Of a stretch of DNA of 64,000 bases, positions 52,237-61,523 are shown in pieces. The notes beneath the pieces are model-generated. The model searched no databases and had not been told where the DNA came from. It was given only the letters and a program-made list of their open reading frames with translations. Location: assembly GCF_019285735.1 (NCBI RefSeq), contig NZ_CP079107.1, forward strand, positions 3,410,001 to 3,474,000. Direction: 5' to 3'. The translations under genes were made by a program, and so were the position numbers. Each line of letters begins with the position of its first letter. The stretch's first letter is position 1. Source of the stretch: Paeniglutamicibacter sp. Y32M11 (lineage in GTDB: Bacteria; Actinomycetota; Actinomycetes; Actinomycetales; Micrococcaceae).

Positions 52237-53229
52237 TTATGGCTCGGAGATAAAGCCTTCCTTGACCATCCATTCGAATGCAACATCTGCTGGTTCGCGT
52301 CCATTGACGTCGACCTCGAGGTTCATTTCACGCAACGCTTCGTCCGTCAGCTTGGGAGAAATTTTCGCGAAAACTTCTTCAATGCCGGGGTACTTGTCGG
52401 CAAACTCCCCGAAGAAAACGGGTGCCACGTTGTACGCAGGGAAGTAACCCAAGTCGTCTTCAAGCACCGTCAGGTCCAGTGCCTTGATACGGCCATCGGT
52501 GGTGAAGACCTCGCCGAAGTTGCAGTTGCCCTTGTCGGTGGCGCTGTAGATCGCCCCGATGTCATAAATCCCGACGTTTGAATCCGGCACCGAAGACGGG
52601 TCGCCGCGCTTGAGTCCATAAAGATCCAGCAAGGGATTCAACCCATCGGAACGCGAATTGAATTCGGAGTCAACACAGAAGGTCAGTTCCTTGGTATCCA
52701 AATCCTTGAGCTGAGACAGCTTGGAGATTCCACCGAGCTCTTTAATACCTTCGGAGCGCACGGCCAGGGCATAGGTGTTATTCATCGGTGCTGGGTCGCC
52801 CCACACGATGCCGTTTCCTATCTCTTGGTCGTGCACTGCCTGCCACTGCTTAGGCTGGTCCGCAATCCCCTCGTCATGACCGAGATAGGTCATCCACGCG
52901 GTACCGGTGTACTCCCACATCATGCTCGCCTGACCGGACTGAATCAGTTCGCGGGCCGGCTGGCTACCTGGCACGTTGGTCAGGTCAATCATCTTAAATC
53001 CGGCCGCGCGCCCGGCTAATGCTGCAATCTTGCCCAGCACCAGCTGTTCGGTGAACGCCTTGCTGGTCACGGTCATGCTTGCATCATCGGGCAAATCCGG
53101 AAGCGGGGTAATGCTGCCCGGCCCGGCCGGCGGCAGATACGATGCGGCAGGAGAGAGTCCACACCCGGTCAAGAGAACGCCGGCAATGGCCAGAAGTGCG
53201 GTTGGTTTCATCCATTTTCGTGGATTCAT
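52237..53229 (-). CDS. opuCC: Osmoprotectant ABC transporter substrate-binding lipoprotein (OpuCC type)
   Basis: The 330-residue protein has a lipoprotein signal (L-L-T-G-C, Cys 23) and an OpuAC-type binding domain: SKAFTEQLVLGKIAALAGRA, MMWEYTGTAWMTYLGHDEG and LEVDVNGREPADVAFEWMVK. It would capture choline, betaine or related solutes. AAAGGA precedes the ATG at 53229. It follows the permease gene with only one base between them, as the last gene of a four-gene operon. Confidence 0.92.
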   Translation of the reverse strand: MNPRKWMKPTALLAIAGVLLTGCGLSPAASYLPPAGPGSITPLPDLPDDASMTVTSKAFTEQLVLGKIAALAGRAAGFKMIDLTNVPGSQPARELIQSGQASMMWEYTGTAWMTYLGHDEGIADQPKQWQAVHDQEIGNGIVWGDPAPMNNTYALAVRSEGIKELGGISKLSQLKDLDTKELTFCVDSEFNSRSDGLNPLLDLYGLKRGDPSSVPDSNVGIYDIGAIYSATDKGNCNFGEVFTTDGRIKALDLTVLEDDLGYFPAYNVAPVFFGEFADKYPGIEEVFAKISPKLTDEALREMNLEVDVNGREPADVAFEWMVKEGFISEP

Positions 53230-53230
53230 A

Positions 53231-54007
53231 TTAGAGTCCTTTCGGCCGGGCTAGCTGTTCAACAACACGGCCAAGCCAGTCGATGAGCAGCGCCAGCAAC
53301 GCCACCAGTAGCGAACCTGCCACCAATACGGCGGTGAGGTTCAGGTTCACCCCGGTATTGATCAAGATGCCGAGGCCCCCACCGTTAATGAATGTTGCCA
53401 AAGTTGCCGTACCGACAAGGAGCACAAGTGCGGTGCGGATGCCGGAGAGCATCACCGGCACGGCTAACGGGAGTTCGACCTTGAGCAGGACGGCCATGGA
53501 GCTCATGCCCATCCCTCGCCCGGCTTCCACCAGTCGTTCATCGACTTGGCGCAGGCCCACCATGGTGTTGGTCAATACCGGCAGGATGGCATAAAGCACC
53601 AGTGCGATGACTGCTGCCCAATAGCCGAAGCCGAGCCAGAAGGCGAGGATCACAACCAGACCGATGGCTGGCGCGGCCTGGCCAATGTTGGCAATGGCCA
53701 TGACGGGTGTGCTCAAGCGTCGCAGCGACGGGCGGGTGAGCAAGATTCCCAGCGGAATGGCGATGATCAGGACGATCACTGCCGCCATCATCGTCAGGCT
53801 CACGTGTTCGATCGTGTAGCCCCACAGCGTTGCCGGATCAAGGGTGGTGCGTTCGGTCTCGCTGAGATCGGCGTTCAGCACCCAGATCATTAGCACGGCG
53901 AGAGCCGCCAGAATCCCGAGCAGCTGCAGGCCAAGCACCCGCCACGGATGCTCCACCTGAACTCCAGGAGCTTCGGCCTGCGCCACATTGGCGCTCAGGA
54001 CACTCAT
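53231..54007 (-). CDS. opuCB: Osmoprotectant ABC transporter permease (OpuCB type)
   Basis: The 258-residue protein has six membrane helices and the BPD permease loop ERLVEAGRGMGMSSMAVLLK followed by VELPLAVPVMLSG. It pairs with a second permease of the same operon, as in the OpuC systems. Its start overlaps the stop of the ATPase gene by four bases. Confidence 0.92.
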   Translation of the reverse strand: MSVLSANVAQAEAPGVQVEHPWRVLGLQLLGILAALAVLMIWVLNADLSETERTTLDPATLWGYTIEHVSLTMMAAVIVLIIAIPLGILLTRPSLRRLSTPVMAIANIGQAAPAIGLVVILAFWLGFGYWAAVIALVLYAILPVLTNTMVGLRQVDERLVEAGRGMGMSSMAVLLKVELPLAVPVMLSGIRTALVLLVGTATLATFINGGGLGILINTGVNLNLTAVLVAGSLLVALLALLIDWLGRVVEQLARPKGL

Positions 54008-55284
54008 CGTGATTCCCCGGTGCTTTGCTGCTCGGCCTGTCCGTTCGCTTCACCCGAGGAATCCGCCGCTATGGCGTTCTCCACTGCTAGGGCCGGGATG
54101 GCACCGGAGTTCAAGCCAACCGGGGCGTCGCTATCTGCCGTGGCCGCGGAGTTGGCTTGGGAAATGGCTTCCATGATGGTTTGCACGTTGATCAAGCCGC
54201 GGAAGACATCACGTCGACCGGTGACCACCGCTGTCTCGGAACTGGAGACCAGCATGGTGTCCAATGCGTCGTTCAACGTGGACTGGTCACTGACCAGTGG
54301 CATTGAGTCATCTACGGTGTCGTCGATGATCTGCAACCTGGAGAGCTGGCGTCGGCTGAGTCGACGGACCGGCCGGCGACGGGAATCCAGCACCACCGCC
54401 TGCTGTTGACCACTTCCCTGCAATCGGGAGAGCACATCGCTAGCAAGTTCACCGGGCAGCGCCGTGATGGCATCCACCAGGTCGACCTCGTTGACGCGGG
54501 TGAGGGTGAGCTGTTTCAGCCCGGCACCGGAGCCAATGAAGTTCTCCACGAATTCGTTGGCCGGGTTGGCCAAGATGCGCTCGGGTGAGTCGTACTGGAC
54601 CAGCTGGGCACCCTCATCAAAGACGGCAATCCAGTTGCCCAGCTTCACGGCTTCGTCGAAGTCGTGAGTGACCATCACGATCGTTTTCTGGACCTCAGCC
54701 TGGATGTTCAGGAGTTCATCCTGGAGCCGCTGACGCGTGATGGGGTCAACCGCGCCGAAGGGCTCATCCATCAGCAGTACCGGCGGATCCGCGGCCAGAG
54801 CCCTGGCCACACCAACGCGCTGTTGCTGCCCACCGGAAAGTTCCTTCGGGTACCTGTCGCGGTAGATGGCCGGATCCAAGGAAACCAGCTCAAGCAATTC
54901 ATCCACGCGAGCGGAAATCTTTTCCTTGTTCCATCCGAGCATCTTCGGAACGATGGCGATGTTGGCGGCAACCGTCATATGGGGGAAGAGTCCGCCGGCC
55001 TGAATGACATAGCCGATCCGGCGTCGCAGCGTGTCACCGTCCATCTTGGTGACGTCTTCGCCGTTAATCACGATCTTGCCACTGCTTGGTTCGATCAGTC
55101 GGTTGATCATTTTCAGGGTGGTTGTCTTTCCGCAGCCCGATGGGCCAACGAACATGACAATGCTTCCTGCAGGGATCTCGAGCGTCAGGCCACCGACGGC
55201 CGGCTTAGCCTGGCCCGGGTACTGCTTAGTGACCTGGTCGAGCAAAATTGATGCGCCAGTAATGGCGTCGGAAGATTCAGACAC
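54004..55284 (-). CDS. opuCA: Osmoprotectant ABC transporter ATP-binding protein (OpuCA type)
   Basis: The 426-residue protein has Walker A GPSGCGKTT, the signature LSGGQQQRVGVARALAADP and Walker B VLLMDEPFGAVDP. A CBS-like pair follows (about residues 270-390), which in OpuCA senses ionic strength or c-di-AMP. An acidic low-complexity tail ends the protein. Its start overlaps the first permease gene by eight bases and its stop overlaps the second by four, so the operon is tightly coupled. Confidence 0.93.
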   Translation of the reverse strand: MSESSDAITGASILLDQVTKQYPGQAKPAVGGLTLEIPAGSIVMFVGPSGCGKTTTLKMINRLIEPSSGKIVINGEDVTKMDGDTLRRRIGYVIQAGGLFPHMTVAANIAIVPKMLGWNKEKISARVDELLELVSLDPAIYRDRYPKELSGGQQQRVGVARALAADPPVLLMDEPFGAVDPITRQRLQDELLNIQAEVQKTIVMVTHDFDEAVKLGNWIAVFDEGAQLVQYDSPERILANPANEFVENFIGSGAGLKQLTLTRVNEVDLVDAITALPGELASDVLSRLQGSGQQQAVVLDSRRRPVRRLSRRQLSRLQIIDDTVDDSMPLVSDQSTLNDALDTMLVSSSETAVVTGRRDVFRGLINVQTIMEAISQANSAATADSDAPVGLNSGAIPALAVENAIAADSSGEANGQAEQQSTGESR

Positions 55285-55966
55285 GGATACCTCGCGGAGT
55301 GGTTAGTCGGCCAATGCCGATCAGAATGAGATCAAGAATGAAGGCCAAAATGACCACGCCAATGACGCCGACAAGCACGGAGTCAAAGGCCTTGGCTCCA
55401 CCCAAACGGGAGAGGCCGGAGAAGATGAATCCGCCAAGTCCGGGGCCCAGCGCGTAGGCAGCAACTGCCGCGACACCCATGACCATCTGGGCCGAGACCC
55501 GAATGCCGGAGAGGATGACCGGCCATGCCATGGGAAGTTCGATGGTGACCAGGGTTCGAAAGCGGCTCATGCCGATGCCACGTGCAGACTCAACGATGGA
55601 GGGCGAAATACCTGCCAAGCCAACGATGGCGTTACGCACGATGGGTAACGCGGCGAAGAACGTGACCACGATGACTGCGGGGGTGACACCGAATCCGAAG
55701 GGCGCGATCAGCAAACCAATGGCGGCGAATGATGGAACTGTCAGGCCGATGGCAGAGACGCCGTTGGCCAGGGAGGAGAGAGATTTATTCTTGTACACCA
55801 GCGTGGCGAGAACCACGGCGATGATCGTTGCGAGGATTAGACACTGCGCAACGAGGGAGAAATGTTGCCAAGAGGCAAACAATATTTGGCGGAATCTTTC
55901 GCCAACAAATTCAAACACATCAAAACCTACTTCACTATGGTTACGTAGTCTGCTCTCGTCGGCCAA
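55277..55966 (-). CDS. opuCD: Osmoprotectant ABC transporter permease (OpuCD type)
   Basis: The 229-residue protein has five or six helices and the permease loop SIVESARGIGMSRFRTLVTI followed by ELPMAWPVILSG. The start is TTG at 55966 with AAGG 5 nt upstream; no ATG fits the family N-terminus. It is the first gene of the OpuC-type operon, whose promoter must lie in the long gap upstream. Confidence 0.88.
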   Translation of the reverse strand: MADESRLRNHSEVGFDVFEFVGERFRQILFASWQHFSLVAQCLILATIIAVVLATLVYKNKSLSSLANGVSAIGLTVPSFAAIGLLIAPFGFGVTPAVIVVTFFAALPIVRNAIVGLAGISPSIVESARGIGMSRFRTLVTIELPMAWPVILSGIRVSAQMVMGVAAVAAYALGPGLGGFIFSGLSRLGGAKAFDSVLVGVIGVVILAFILDLILIGIGRLTTPRGIRV

Positions 55967-57163
55967 AAAGCCTTAGATACCGTGTAAACATACGGGAATG
56001 AGCGGTTCATATCCACCCGAGGGCACTCATCGGGCCGCCTCGAGATTGGTTTGCAATTGGTGCAACCGCGGGCAAACTGTTGATTCTTCAACAAAATTTA
56101 TAGGGCAAGTTTTAGGTTGGTGAAATGTCGAAAAATCACCGGAAACATTCGGAAATTGGGCCCTTGGGCGCATGCGATCACCTTTGAGTGAAACTACCGC
56201 TCGCGATCCCTCAGATGACACTCGGACAGTTGCCCAACAAACAGATTTTTTGGTCAGAAATTTGTAGTCATCCTCACATCGAATTTTTGTCTCGAACCCC
56301 AAAACAGCAAAGCGACTTTGACTAGGAGATGTCAAAATTCGCGTGAATACGGGACCCTGCGAAAGGTGGATTCGAGCATCAACGCGTCTGCCGGAAGCTC
56401 GCCATATTTCCTAGCGGGCTCCGCTCCGTCGGCGCTTCAGGGGAAATCACCAAAGCGATCGAACGTCGCGCCTCGAGAGGCAAGTCCCCCGCCACCTTCC
56501 ATCTCGCACAAATGACGGCGCGGCACCGCCCGTTTGCCCGGGGAAATCGGCTCCGCAATTTCACCCACTCAGGCTGCTGAGGCCGCGGGAGGGCCACTCG
56601 ATACGACTTCGTCAGCGCGGCACTTCAGGGCACTTATTTGGCGCTCAACCCGTTCATCAATTGACACCAGATCTGCATCAATATTGAGATAATTGAGGAC
56701 TCGCCTCGTGTCGAATTTGTCAGCTAAATTGTGAATGACTTTCAAAATCCTTGAACGTCAGCACGGAGATAAACGAAAGATTCCCACGAGGATTCTTGTG
56801 TCTTACTGACGGGTTCCTGAGCGTCAGCTCGACACTGACCCTCGAACGTTGGGCGGCGCATGCAGTAGTCGACGCCCGCACAGAAGTTCAACACCTCAGC
56901 TACCACCTCATCACCTACAGAGGCCGTCGCCGCCTAGAAAGCCCGCGATGAGGTGGTGCGAACGTTCCGCCTTGGCTCCGCTCATCCTAGTGACAGTAGA
57001 GAATGAGGGGCTCCGCTGCACTAACGGGAGAACGCACTGCCACCTTTAGATACCAAAACATCAAGTCAGCCGCATGAAAACGACGGATCAGCGGCGCTCA
57101 CCAGGAACGACAAAATCTGACACAAGTGCCAGAGCATAACCCTGCATATGGTGAGATAAGCCT
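55967..57163. other. Long intergenic region with a possible gene remnant
   Basis: 1,197 bp, visibly less GC-rich than the neighbours. No complete gene is supported. The only coding-like stretch is the minus-strand frame at 56569-56745. The rest contains the OpuC-operon and FAH promoters but no strong palindrome that I can see. Confidence 0.5.
56569..56745 (-). pseudogene. Short coding-like fragment with helical C-terminus
   Basis: A minus-strand frame of 58 residues from a TTG at 56745 reads VIHNLADKFDTRRVLNYL, then NIDADLVSIDERVERQISAL and KCRADEVVSSGPPAASAA. It looks like the end of a helical protein, with a distant resemblance to the last helix of type I restriction specificity subunits. 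No start region or family-defining motif is present. It may be a remnant or a small orphan protein. Confidence 0.3.
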
Positions 57164-58009
57164 ATGAAACTTGCTACGTTGCGCCGAAATGGCTCGCCAG
57201 AAAATACGGTCGCCGTCTTGATCACCGAGGACACCTTCACCGAGCTTGAAGGGTTTGCCGACGTTGGTGCGTTCCTCGACGCCGAGCACACCGAGCAAAC
57301 CGCAGCCGTGGACGCCGCTGCCACACGCACTGGTCAATCCCTTGCGCTGGCCGACTATGCCCCGCTGATCTCCAACCCGTCAAAGGTCTTCTGTATCGGC
57401 TTGAATTACCGCAATCACATCGCCGAGGTCGGGGAGCAGGAACCGAAATTCCCTACGGTCTTCACCAAGTTCGCTTCCTCACTTACCGGAGCCAACGATG
57501 TGATCGAGATTCCGGCCGAAGATCACCGCATCGACTGGGAAGGCGAACTCGCCGTCATCATCGGCAAAACCGGCCGGCGCATTTCCGAGGAAGACGCCCC
57601 TGCGCACATCGCCGGTTACGCCGTATCCAACGACGTCTCGATGCGCGGCTTCCAAGGCAGGACGCCTGAATGGACCCAGGGCAAGTGCTGGGATGCGGCG
57701 TCACCGCTAGGCCCGTGGATGGTCACCGCCGAGGACTTCACGCAGGACGCGAAAATCACTACACGGGTCAACGGTGCGGTCGTTCAGCAGGATTCAACCT
57801 CGGACTTGGTCTTCTCCCCCGCGGCGCTGGTGGCGTACCTGTCGACGTTTAATGAGCTGCGACCGGGCGACGTTATTCTCACCGGCACCCCGGCCGGAGT
57901 GGCGCTGGGCCGCCGCAATGAGGCGGGACGACACCCTTGGCTCAAGGCCGGGGACGTGCTGGAGACCAGCATCGAGTCTTTGGGCACCAGCCGTAACACC
58001 TTCAGCTAA
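57164..58009 (+). CDS. Fumarylacetoacetate hydrolase-family protein
   Basis: The 281-residue protein has the FAH core KVFCIGLNYRNHIAEVGEQE and the metal site IDWEGELAVIIGK. AGYAVSNDVSMRGFQ and LRPGDVILTGTPAGVALGRR are also present. This layout fits acylpyruvase or 2-keto-4-pentenoate hydratase-like members such as the YcgM type. Substrate unknown. The start is an ATG at 57164, with no clear Shine-Dalgarno. It is convergent with nrtR, overlapping its end by four bases. Confidence 0.88.
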   Translation: MKLATLRRNGSPENTVAVLITEDTFTELEGFADVGAFLDAEHTEQTAAVDAAATRTGQSLALADYAPLISNPSKVFCIGLNYRNHIAEVGEQEPKFPTVFTKFASSLTGANDVIEIPAEDHRIDWEGELAVIIGKTGRRISEEDAPAHIAGYAVSNDVSMRGFQGRTPEWTQGKCWDAASPLGPWMVTAEDFTQDAKITTRVNGAVVQQDSTSDLVFSPAALVAYLSTFNELRPGDVILTGTPAGVALGRRNEAGRHPWLKAGDVLETSIESLGTSRNTFS

Positions 58010-58746
58010 AGGCGCTTCTCCCCGACCCACTCCCAGAGTGCCGGCGGCCGGCCACGGCCGCCGGCTGGAGTTGGGTCGGTGACCCGTTGCAGGAGTTTGT
58101 TCGCCTGCAGGGACCGCCCGACGTTGGCACTTTCGGGAACGGCTCGGCCGGCGGCCAAGGCTAGTTCCTTCTGGCGGGCGATCACCGCCGCGGTATTAAA
58201 GGATGGTCCCAGCAGCGCACGAGTTGCCGCCATGTTGATCCACAGGGCGTCAAGCAGCACACCCGCCGCAACAGCCACGATCGAAGCATGGTCAAAAGGC
58301 AGCTGCGGCAGGGTGTTCAGTCGTACGAGGCGCACCCGAGGATCCGCCAGCACGGAGGTGCCATCCAAAATCACCATGCGGGTGATCGATAGGGTCGGGC
58401 CGCGCTCGTCACGCTCGAAGTCGTCAAATACCCCAACGTCCACGGTGCTCAAGATCTGGCTTTCTTGGACACCTGCCTTGGATAACAGCGCCCGCAACAC
58501 CGCTTCGCTGACCCGCTCGTGGGCGTTAAGCAGAACACCTGGCAGCGCAGCTTGGCCGGCAAAGGGATTATTCTCGCGCACCCCAAGCACCACGTGCAAC
58601 GAATCCTCATGCATGATCATGGGCACGGCATCAATCGACACCAAAGGCTGGTTGGGCATGAGGACGATATTACCGAAGTCTTGTTGCTTCGCCGGCTCCT
58701 CGATGGCTCTCGACCGCACGACGCCTTCGGACTCTTGACGGAACAC
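58006..58746 (-). CDS. nrtR: NrtR-type NAD-metabolism repressor with degenerate Nudix box
   Basis: The 246-residue protein has an N-terminal Nudix-like domain and a C-terminal winged helix (FNTAAVIARQKELALAAGRA, then VGRSLQANKLLQRV and GRPPALWEWVG). This is the NrtR architecture. In the Nudix box region, LPGVLLNAHERVSEAVLRAL, the R-E-x2-E-E catalytic core is lost, so it should bind ADP-ribose or NAD without hydrolysing it. The start is GTG with GAAAGG upstream. It is the third gene after prs and nadV, and a long palindrome precedes that unit. Confidence 0.9.
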   Translation of the reverse strand: MFRQESEGVVRSRAIEEPAKQQDFGNIVLMPNQPLVSIDAVPMIMHEDSLHVVLGVRENNPFAGQAALPGVLLNAHERVSEAVLRALLSKAGVQESQILSTVDVGVFDDFERDERGPTLSITRMVILDGTSVLADPRVRLVRLNTLPQLPFDHASIVAVAAGVLLDALWINMAATRALLGPSFNTAAVIARQKELALAAGRAVPESANVGRSLQANKLLQRVTDPTPAGGRGRPPALWEWVGEKRL

Positions 58747-58779
58747 CGTGCAAATCCTTTCTGCGATGTTTTAGGCGGT

Positions 58780-60300
58780 TCAGGCGAGGTTGCCCAGCAC
58801 ACCGCGGACGTCGTCGAAGGACTGGATGCGCAGGAACTTCCCATCCGCCCATACCGGTTCCAGCAGTGATACGGCTTCCTGTTCGGCGGTAGCTCGTTCA
58901 ATCAATACCAGGTCCCCGGAATTGTCGCGTGTCACCGCGAGACGTCCAGTGGCTGATTTCTTCATTCCCGAATCGGTAATCGGATCCTTGAGCAGGTTGT
59001 GCTCCACTCCGTCAATCAGTGCCCAGGTGGCTTTGATCGCCGAGGAGAAGGTATCTCGGGTGACGTATTGGTAGGTGTACGAACCCACGCCGAAGACCAC
59101 GTTCTCCGCGGCGAATCCTGCTGTTTCCAGACGCTGGCAGATGTCGAGGGCACGATCTGGGGTGATCGAATCCCCATAAATGGTGCCGATGTGTGGGTCC
59201 AAGACTCGGAAGCCCTTGGCATTGATGGTGCCGCCGAAGGTGTTCCACAGCAGCTGGACGACACCAAAAAACGCGGGGTCCGATTCCGGAGTCCGGATTT
59301 TTGCCTTGACCTCGAACCCACTCTCGGACCCGGTACCGCACAGAATGGTGGCGGGGTCCCCGGAGTCGGGACGGATCACGAGTTTGCCGTCCCTGGCCAG
59401 AATCTTCGCTTTTAGGGCCGGCAAGATCTCGGTGCAGACTTTCCATAAATCAAAGGTGTCGGCCACCACCGAGACAATGCCACGCGGGTGGATATCTAAG
59501 ATCCGCTGGAACGTTTCACGTTCCGAGGATTCACTGATGCCAGCGCACATGACTGAGTGTTCTGTGGCCGGGACCGAACCGAGCACCGGCGTATTGTTCT
59601 GCCCCGGGTAGTAGCGCCGGACCCAGTCCAGCGTGGCCAGCGAGTCCGAACCGCTGAACGAGAGTAGGTGTCCCGCACCGCTTGCCGCCGCAGCACCGGC
59701 GCCGGGCATCCCGCGGAAGGAGAAATCGTGCAGCTGGAAGTTCACTCCCGCGCGGGAGCCTCCGGTGCGTTGTGCCGCCGCGTCGAGGATTCCGCGGTAG
59801 GCGTCGGCCAGCGTAGCCGAAGTGGACGGCTGCCAGATCGCTGCGGAGAGAACTGTTTCGATGTAGTTGACCAGCCAAAAGAACCCGGGTTCGGTGTTCT
59901 CCACGGTGAAGGAGGGAACTCGTAAGGGGACGCGGGTGCCCTCGGGCAAGGAACGGAAGATCAGCGGGAGGTATCCCTTGCGGTGCAGCTCGCGGATGTG
60001 GTCGGTGGCGATTGAGTGCTCGGTGCCCAGAATGCTTTCCAATATGGTGTTGTACTCGGCCACCGCCGTATCCTCGTCGGCGGCGAAGAAGGGTGCGAAG
60101 GACTCTACGCAATAGGCCTGCAGGAAGGCTTGCAATCCAAAGTGGACGACCTTGGTAATGCCTTGGATGCGGCTGGCACGGTTGGTGAAGTTCGAGAGCA
60201 CCCCGGTGGTGCCGTCCGGGTACAGGCCGCGGTGGCCGAGCTTGTAGGCGTCGGTTTCAAAAAGTGGGGCGGTGACCGAGGGGCTAGTGAGCGTATTCAT
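58780..60300 (-). CDS. nadV: Nicotinamide phosphoribosyltransferase
   Basis: The 506-residue protein has the NAMPT features TDAYKLGHRGLYPDGTTGVL, NFQLHDFSFRGMPG, VPATEHSVMCAG, VVADTFDLWKVC and LVIRPDSGDPATI. It converts nicotinamide and PRPP to NMN, the first step of the short NAD salvage route. The ATG at 60300 (AAAGGA upstream) fits the family start better than 60351. The PRPP synthetase-like gene lies 38 bp upstream, so the operon supplies its co-substrate. The repressor NrtR follows after 33 bp. Confidence 0.95.
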   Translation of the reverse strand: MNTLTSPSVTAPLFETDAYKLGHRGLYPDGTTGVLSNFTNRASRIQGITKVVHFGLQAFLQAYCVESFAPFFAADEDTAVAEYNTILESILGTEHSIATDHIRELHRKGYLPLIFRSLPEGTRVPLRVPSFTVENTEPGFFWLVNYIETVLSAAIWQPSTSATLADAYRGILDAAAQRTGGSRAGVNFQLHDFSFRGMPGAGAAAASGAGHLLSFSGSDSLATLDWVRRYYPGQNNTPVLGSVPATEHSVMCAGISESSERETFQRILDIHPRGIVSVVADTFDLWKVCTEILPALKAKILARDGKLVIRPDSGDPATILCGTGSESGFEVKAKIRTPESDPAFFGVVQLLWNTFGGTINAKGFRVLDPHIGTIYGDSITPDRALDICQRLETAGFAAENVVFGVGSYTYQYVTRDTFSSAIKATWALIDGVEHNLLKDPITDSGMKKSATGRLAVTRDNSGDLVLIERATAEQEAVSLLEPVWADGKFLRIQSFDDVRGVLGNLA

Positions 60301-60338
60301 GATGTTCTGTCCTTTCCAGGCGGTGGGTAGCTGGTTTT

Positions 60339-61184
60339 CTAGGATTGACAAAGGGTGGCGTTGGCCGCCTGAACCAGGTGTGCCATCAGGGGCACGATGG
60401 TCGCTGCAACCGCCGGGTTCTCATGTCCGGGATGGGAATCGGTGGTGAAGATCCGGCCGTAAGCTTCGGTGAGGTTGGCTGCGCGGCCGGAGAATACTCC
60501 GTGGCTGACCCAGAGATCCAGACGATCAGCGGGTAGCCCGGTCGCCGTGGCCAGGCCCATGAACGTTCCACCGCCGTCGCAAATGTCATCCACCACCAAC
60601 AGTCGGCCCTCGGCCGGAAGCGTTTCACAGTCGAATCCCGACAGTTTTCCGGTGGCAAATTCGCGCTTCTTCACCGAACGATAGAGAGGCACGCCCAGTG
60701 CGGTCGCTGCTCGCTGGGCTCGAGCTACGGCACCCGCATCGGGGGCGATCACTCCAACGTAGGCCCGAGTACTAACGCGCAACGCGGCGCTGATAACGGA
60801 ATCGGAATCAACCACTACGAGGTTGTTGATGAGCTCGGGCATCACTGGGGAATGCGGGTCGAAGCAGACGACGCGATCGGCCTTCATCGAGTTGATGAGA
60901 TTTGCGTACACCTGAGCGCCGAAGGGGTTGCCGCGATCCTGACGTGCTCCGGGCAGGTAAGGAATGAGGGCAGCGACCTTGTTCCCGAGTTGGTGGGCGT
61001 AATCAATCCACATGGCCGCGGCAACGTAGTCGTTGGCGTCAGTGCCGGTAACCAGTACGTGGGAGGGTGTCTGAGTACTGGCTTCGGACACCTTGATGTG
61101 CTGCTCTCCAGCGGGGAAGTTCATCGAGATGGCGTCCGAGTAGACGGTGAACCCTGCTGCAACGGTGGCGTATGTCTTGATCAT
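60339..61184 (-). CDS. Ribose-phosphate pyrophosphokinase-like protein
   Basis: The 281-residue protein is a short PRPP synthetase. ALIPYLPGARQDRGNPFGAQ is the ATP/ribose flag-loop region, VVCFDPHSP carries the metal ligands, and LLVVDDICDGGGTF is the PRPP-binding loop. It is shorter than the housekeeping Prs (about 315 residues), like the NAD-salvage-linked versions found beside nadV in bacteria and phages. It would supply PRPP for nadV. The long palindrome just upstream is the likely NrtR operator. Confidence 0.9.
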   Translation of the reverse strand: MIKTYATVAAGFTVYSDAISMNFPAGEQHIKVSEASTQTPSHVLVTGTDANDYVAAAMWIDYAHQLGNKVAALIPYLPGARQDRGNPFGAQVYANLINSMKADRVVCFDPHSPVMPELINNLVVVDSDSVISAALRVSTRAYVGVIAPDAGAVARAQRAATALGVPLYRSVKKREFATGKLSGFDCETLPAEGRLLVVDDICDGGGTFMGLATATGLPADRLDLWVSHGVFSGRAANLTEAYGRIFTTDSHPGHENPAVAATIVPLMAHLVQAANATLCQS

Positions 61185-61193
61185 GGAATCAGC

Positions 61194-61233
61194 ATAGCAT
61201 GATTAAACATCATGTGATGTTTAATCATGCTAT
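61194..61233 (-). promoter_or_regulatory. Probable NrtR operator of the prs-nadV-nrtR operon
   Basis: ATAGCATGATTAAACATCA (61194-61212) is repeated inverted at 61215-61233 with a 2-nt centre. The 40-bp element ends 9 bp before the first start codon, the position expected for repression by NrtR. Confidence 0.85.
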
Positions 61234-61523
61234 TGATGTTCTCCGATCTCCAGAAAGTGCCATCTTCCTCCAATAGTTCTTGGCAAACCTAGTATCTGCT
61301 GGCAGGCTCGATGTTGATCCGTTGTGATGTGACCCATCATTTTCCTAACCCTCGGGCCTCCAAAGTGTCTTTCCTTCGGCGGGTCGCCACGAGGGAAAAG
61401 CACAGGCCGAGCCGGATCAACTTAAGCGGCTTGCGAGGCACCCGATATCACCCCCGCCATAGTCACGACCTTGGCGGAAAAGGCCCGAATGCCCACGTGT
61501 ACGTCTTTTGCGCTTAGACCGCA
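61234..61523. other. Intergenic region upstream of the small 70-residue frame
   Basis: 290 bp with no supported gene or strong hairpin; it may contain the promoter of the small reading frame that follows. Confidence 0.4.

Noticed and set aside
51271-52581. Plus-strand frame of 436 residues
   Set aside because: It runs antisense through the DUF4956 gene, the intergenic region and the OpuCC gene; its composition is that of a shadow frame.
56027-56335. Minus-strand frame of 102 residues in the gap before the FAH gene
   Set aside because: The composition is not protein-like, no start signal is visible and no known motif is present.
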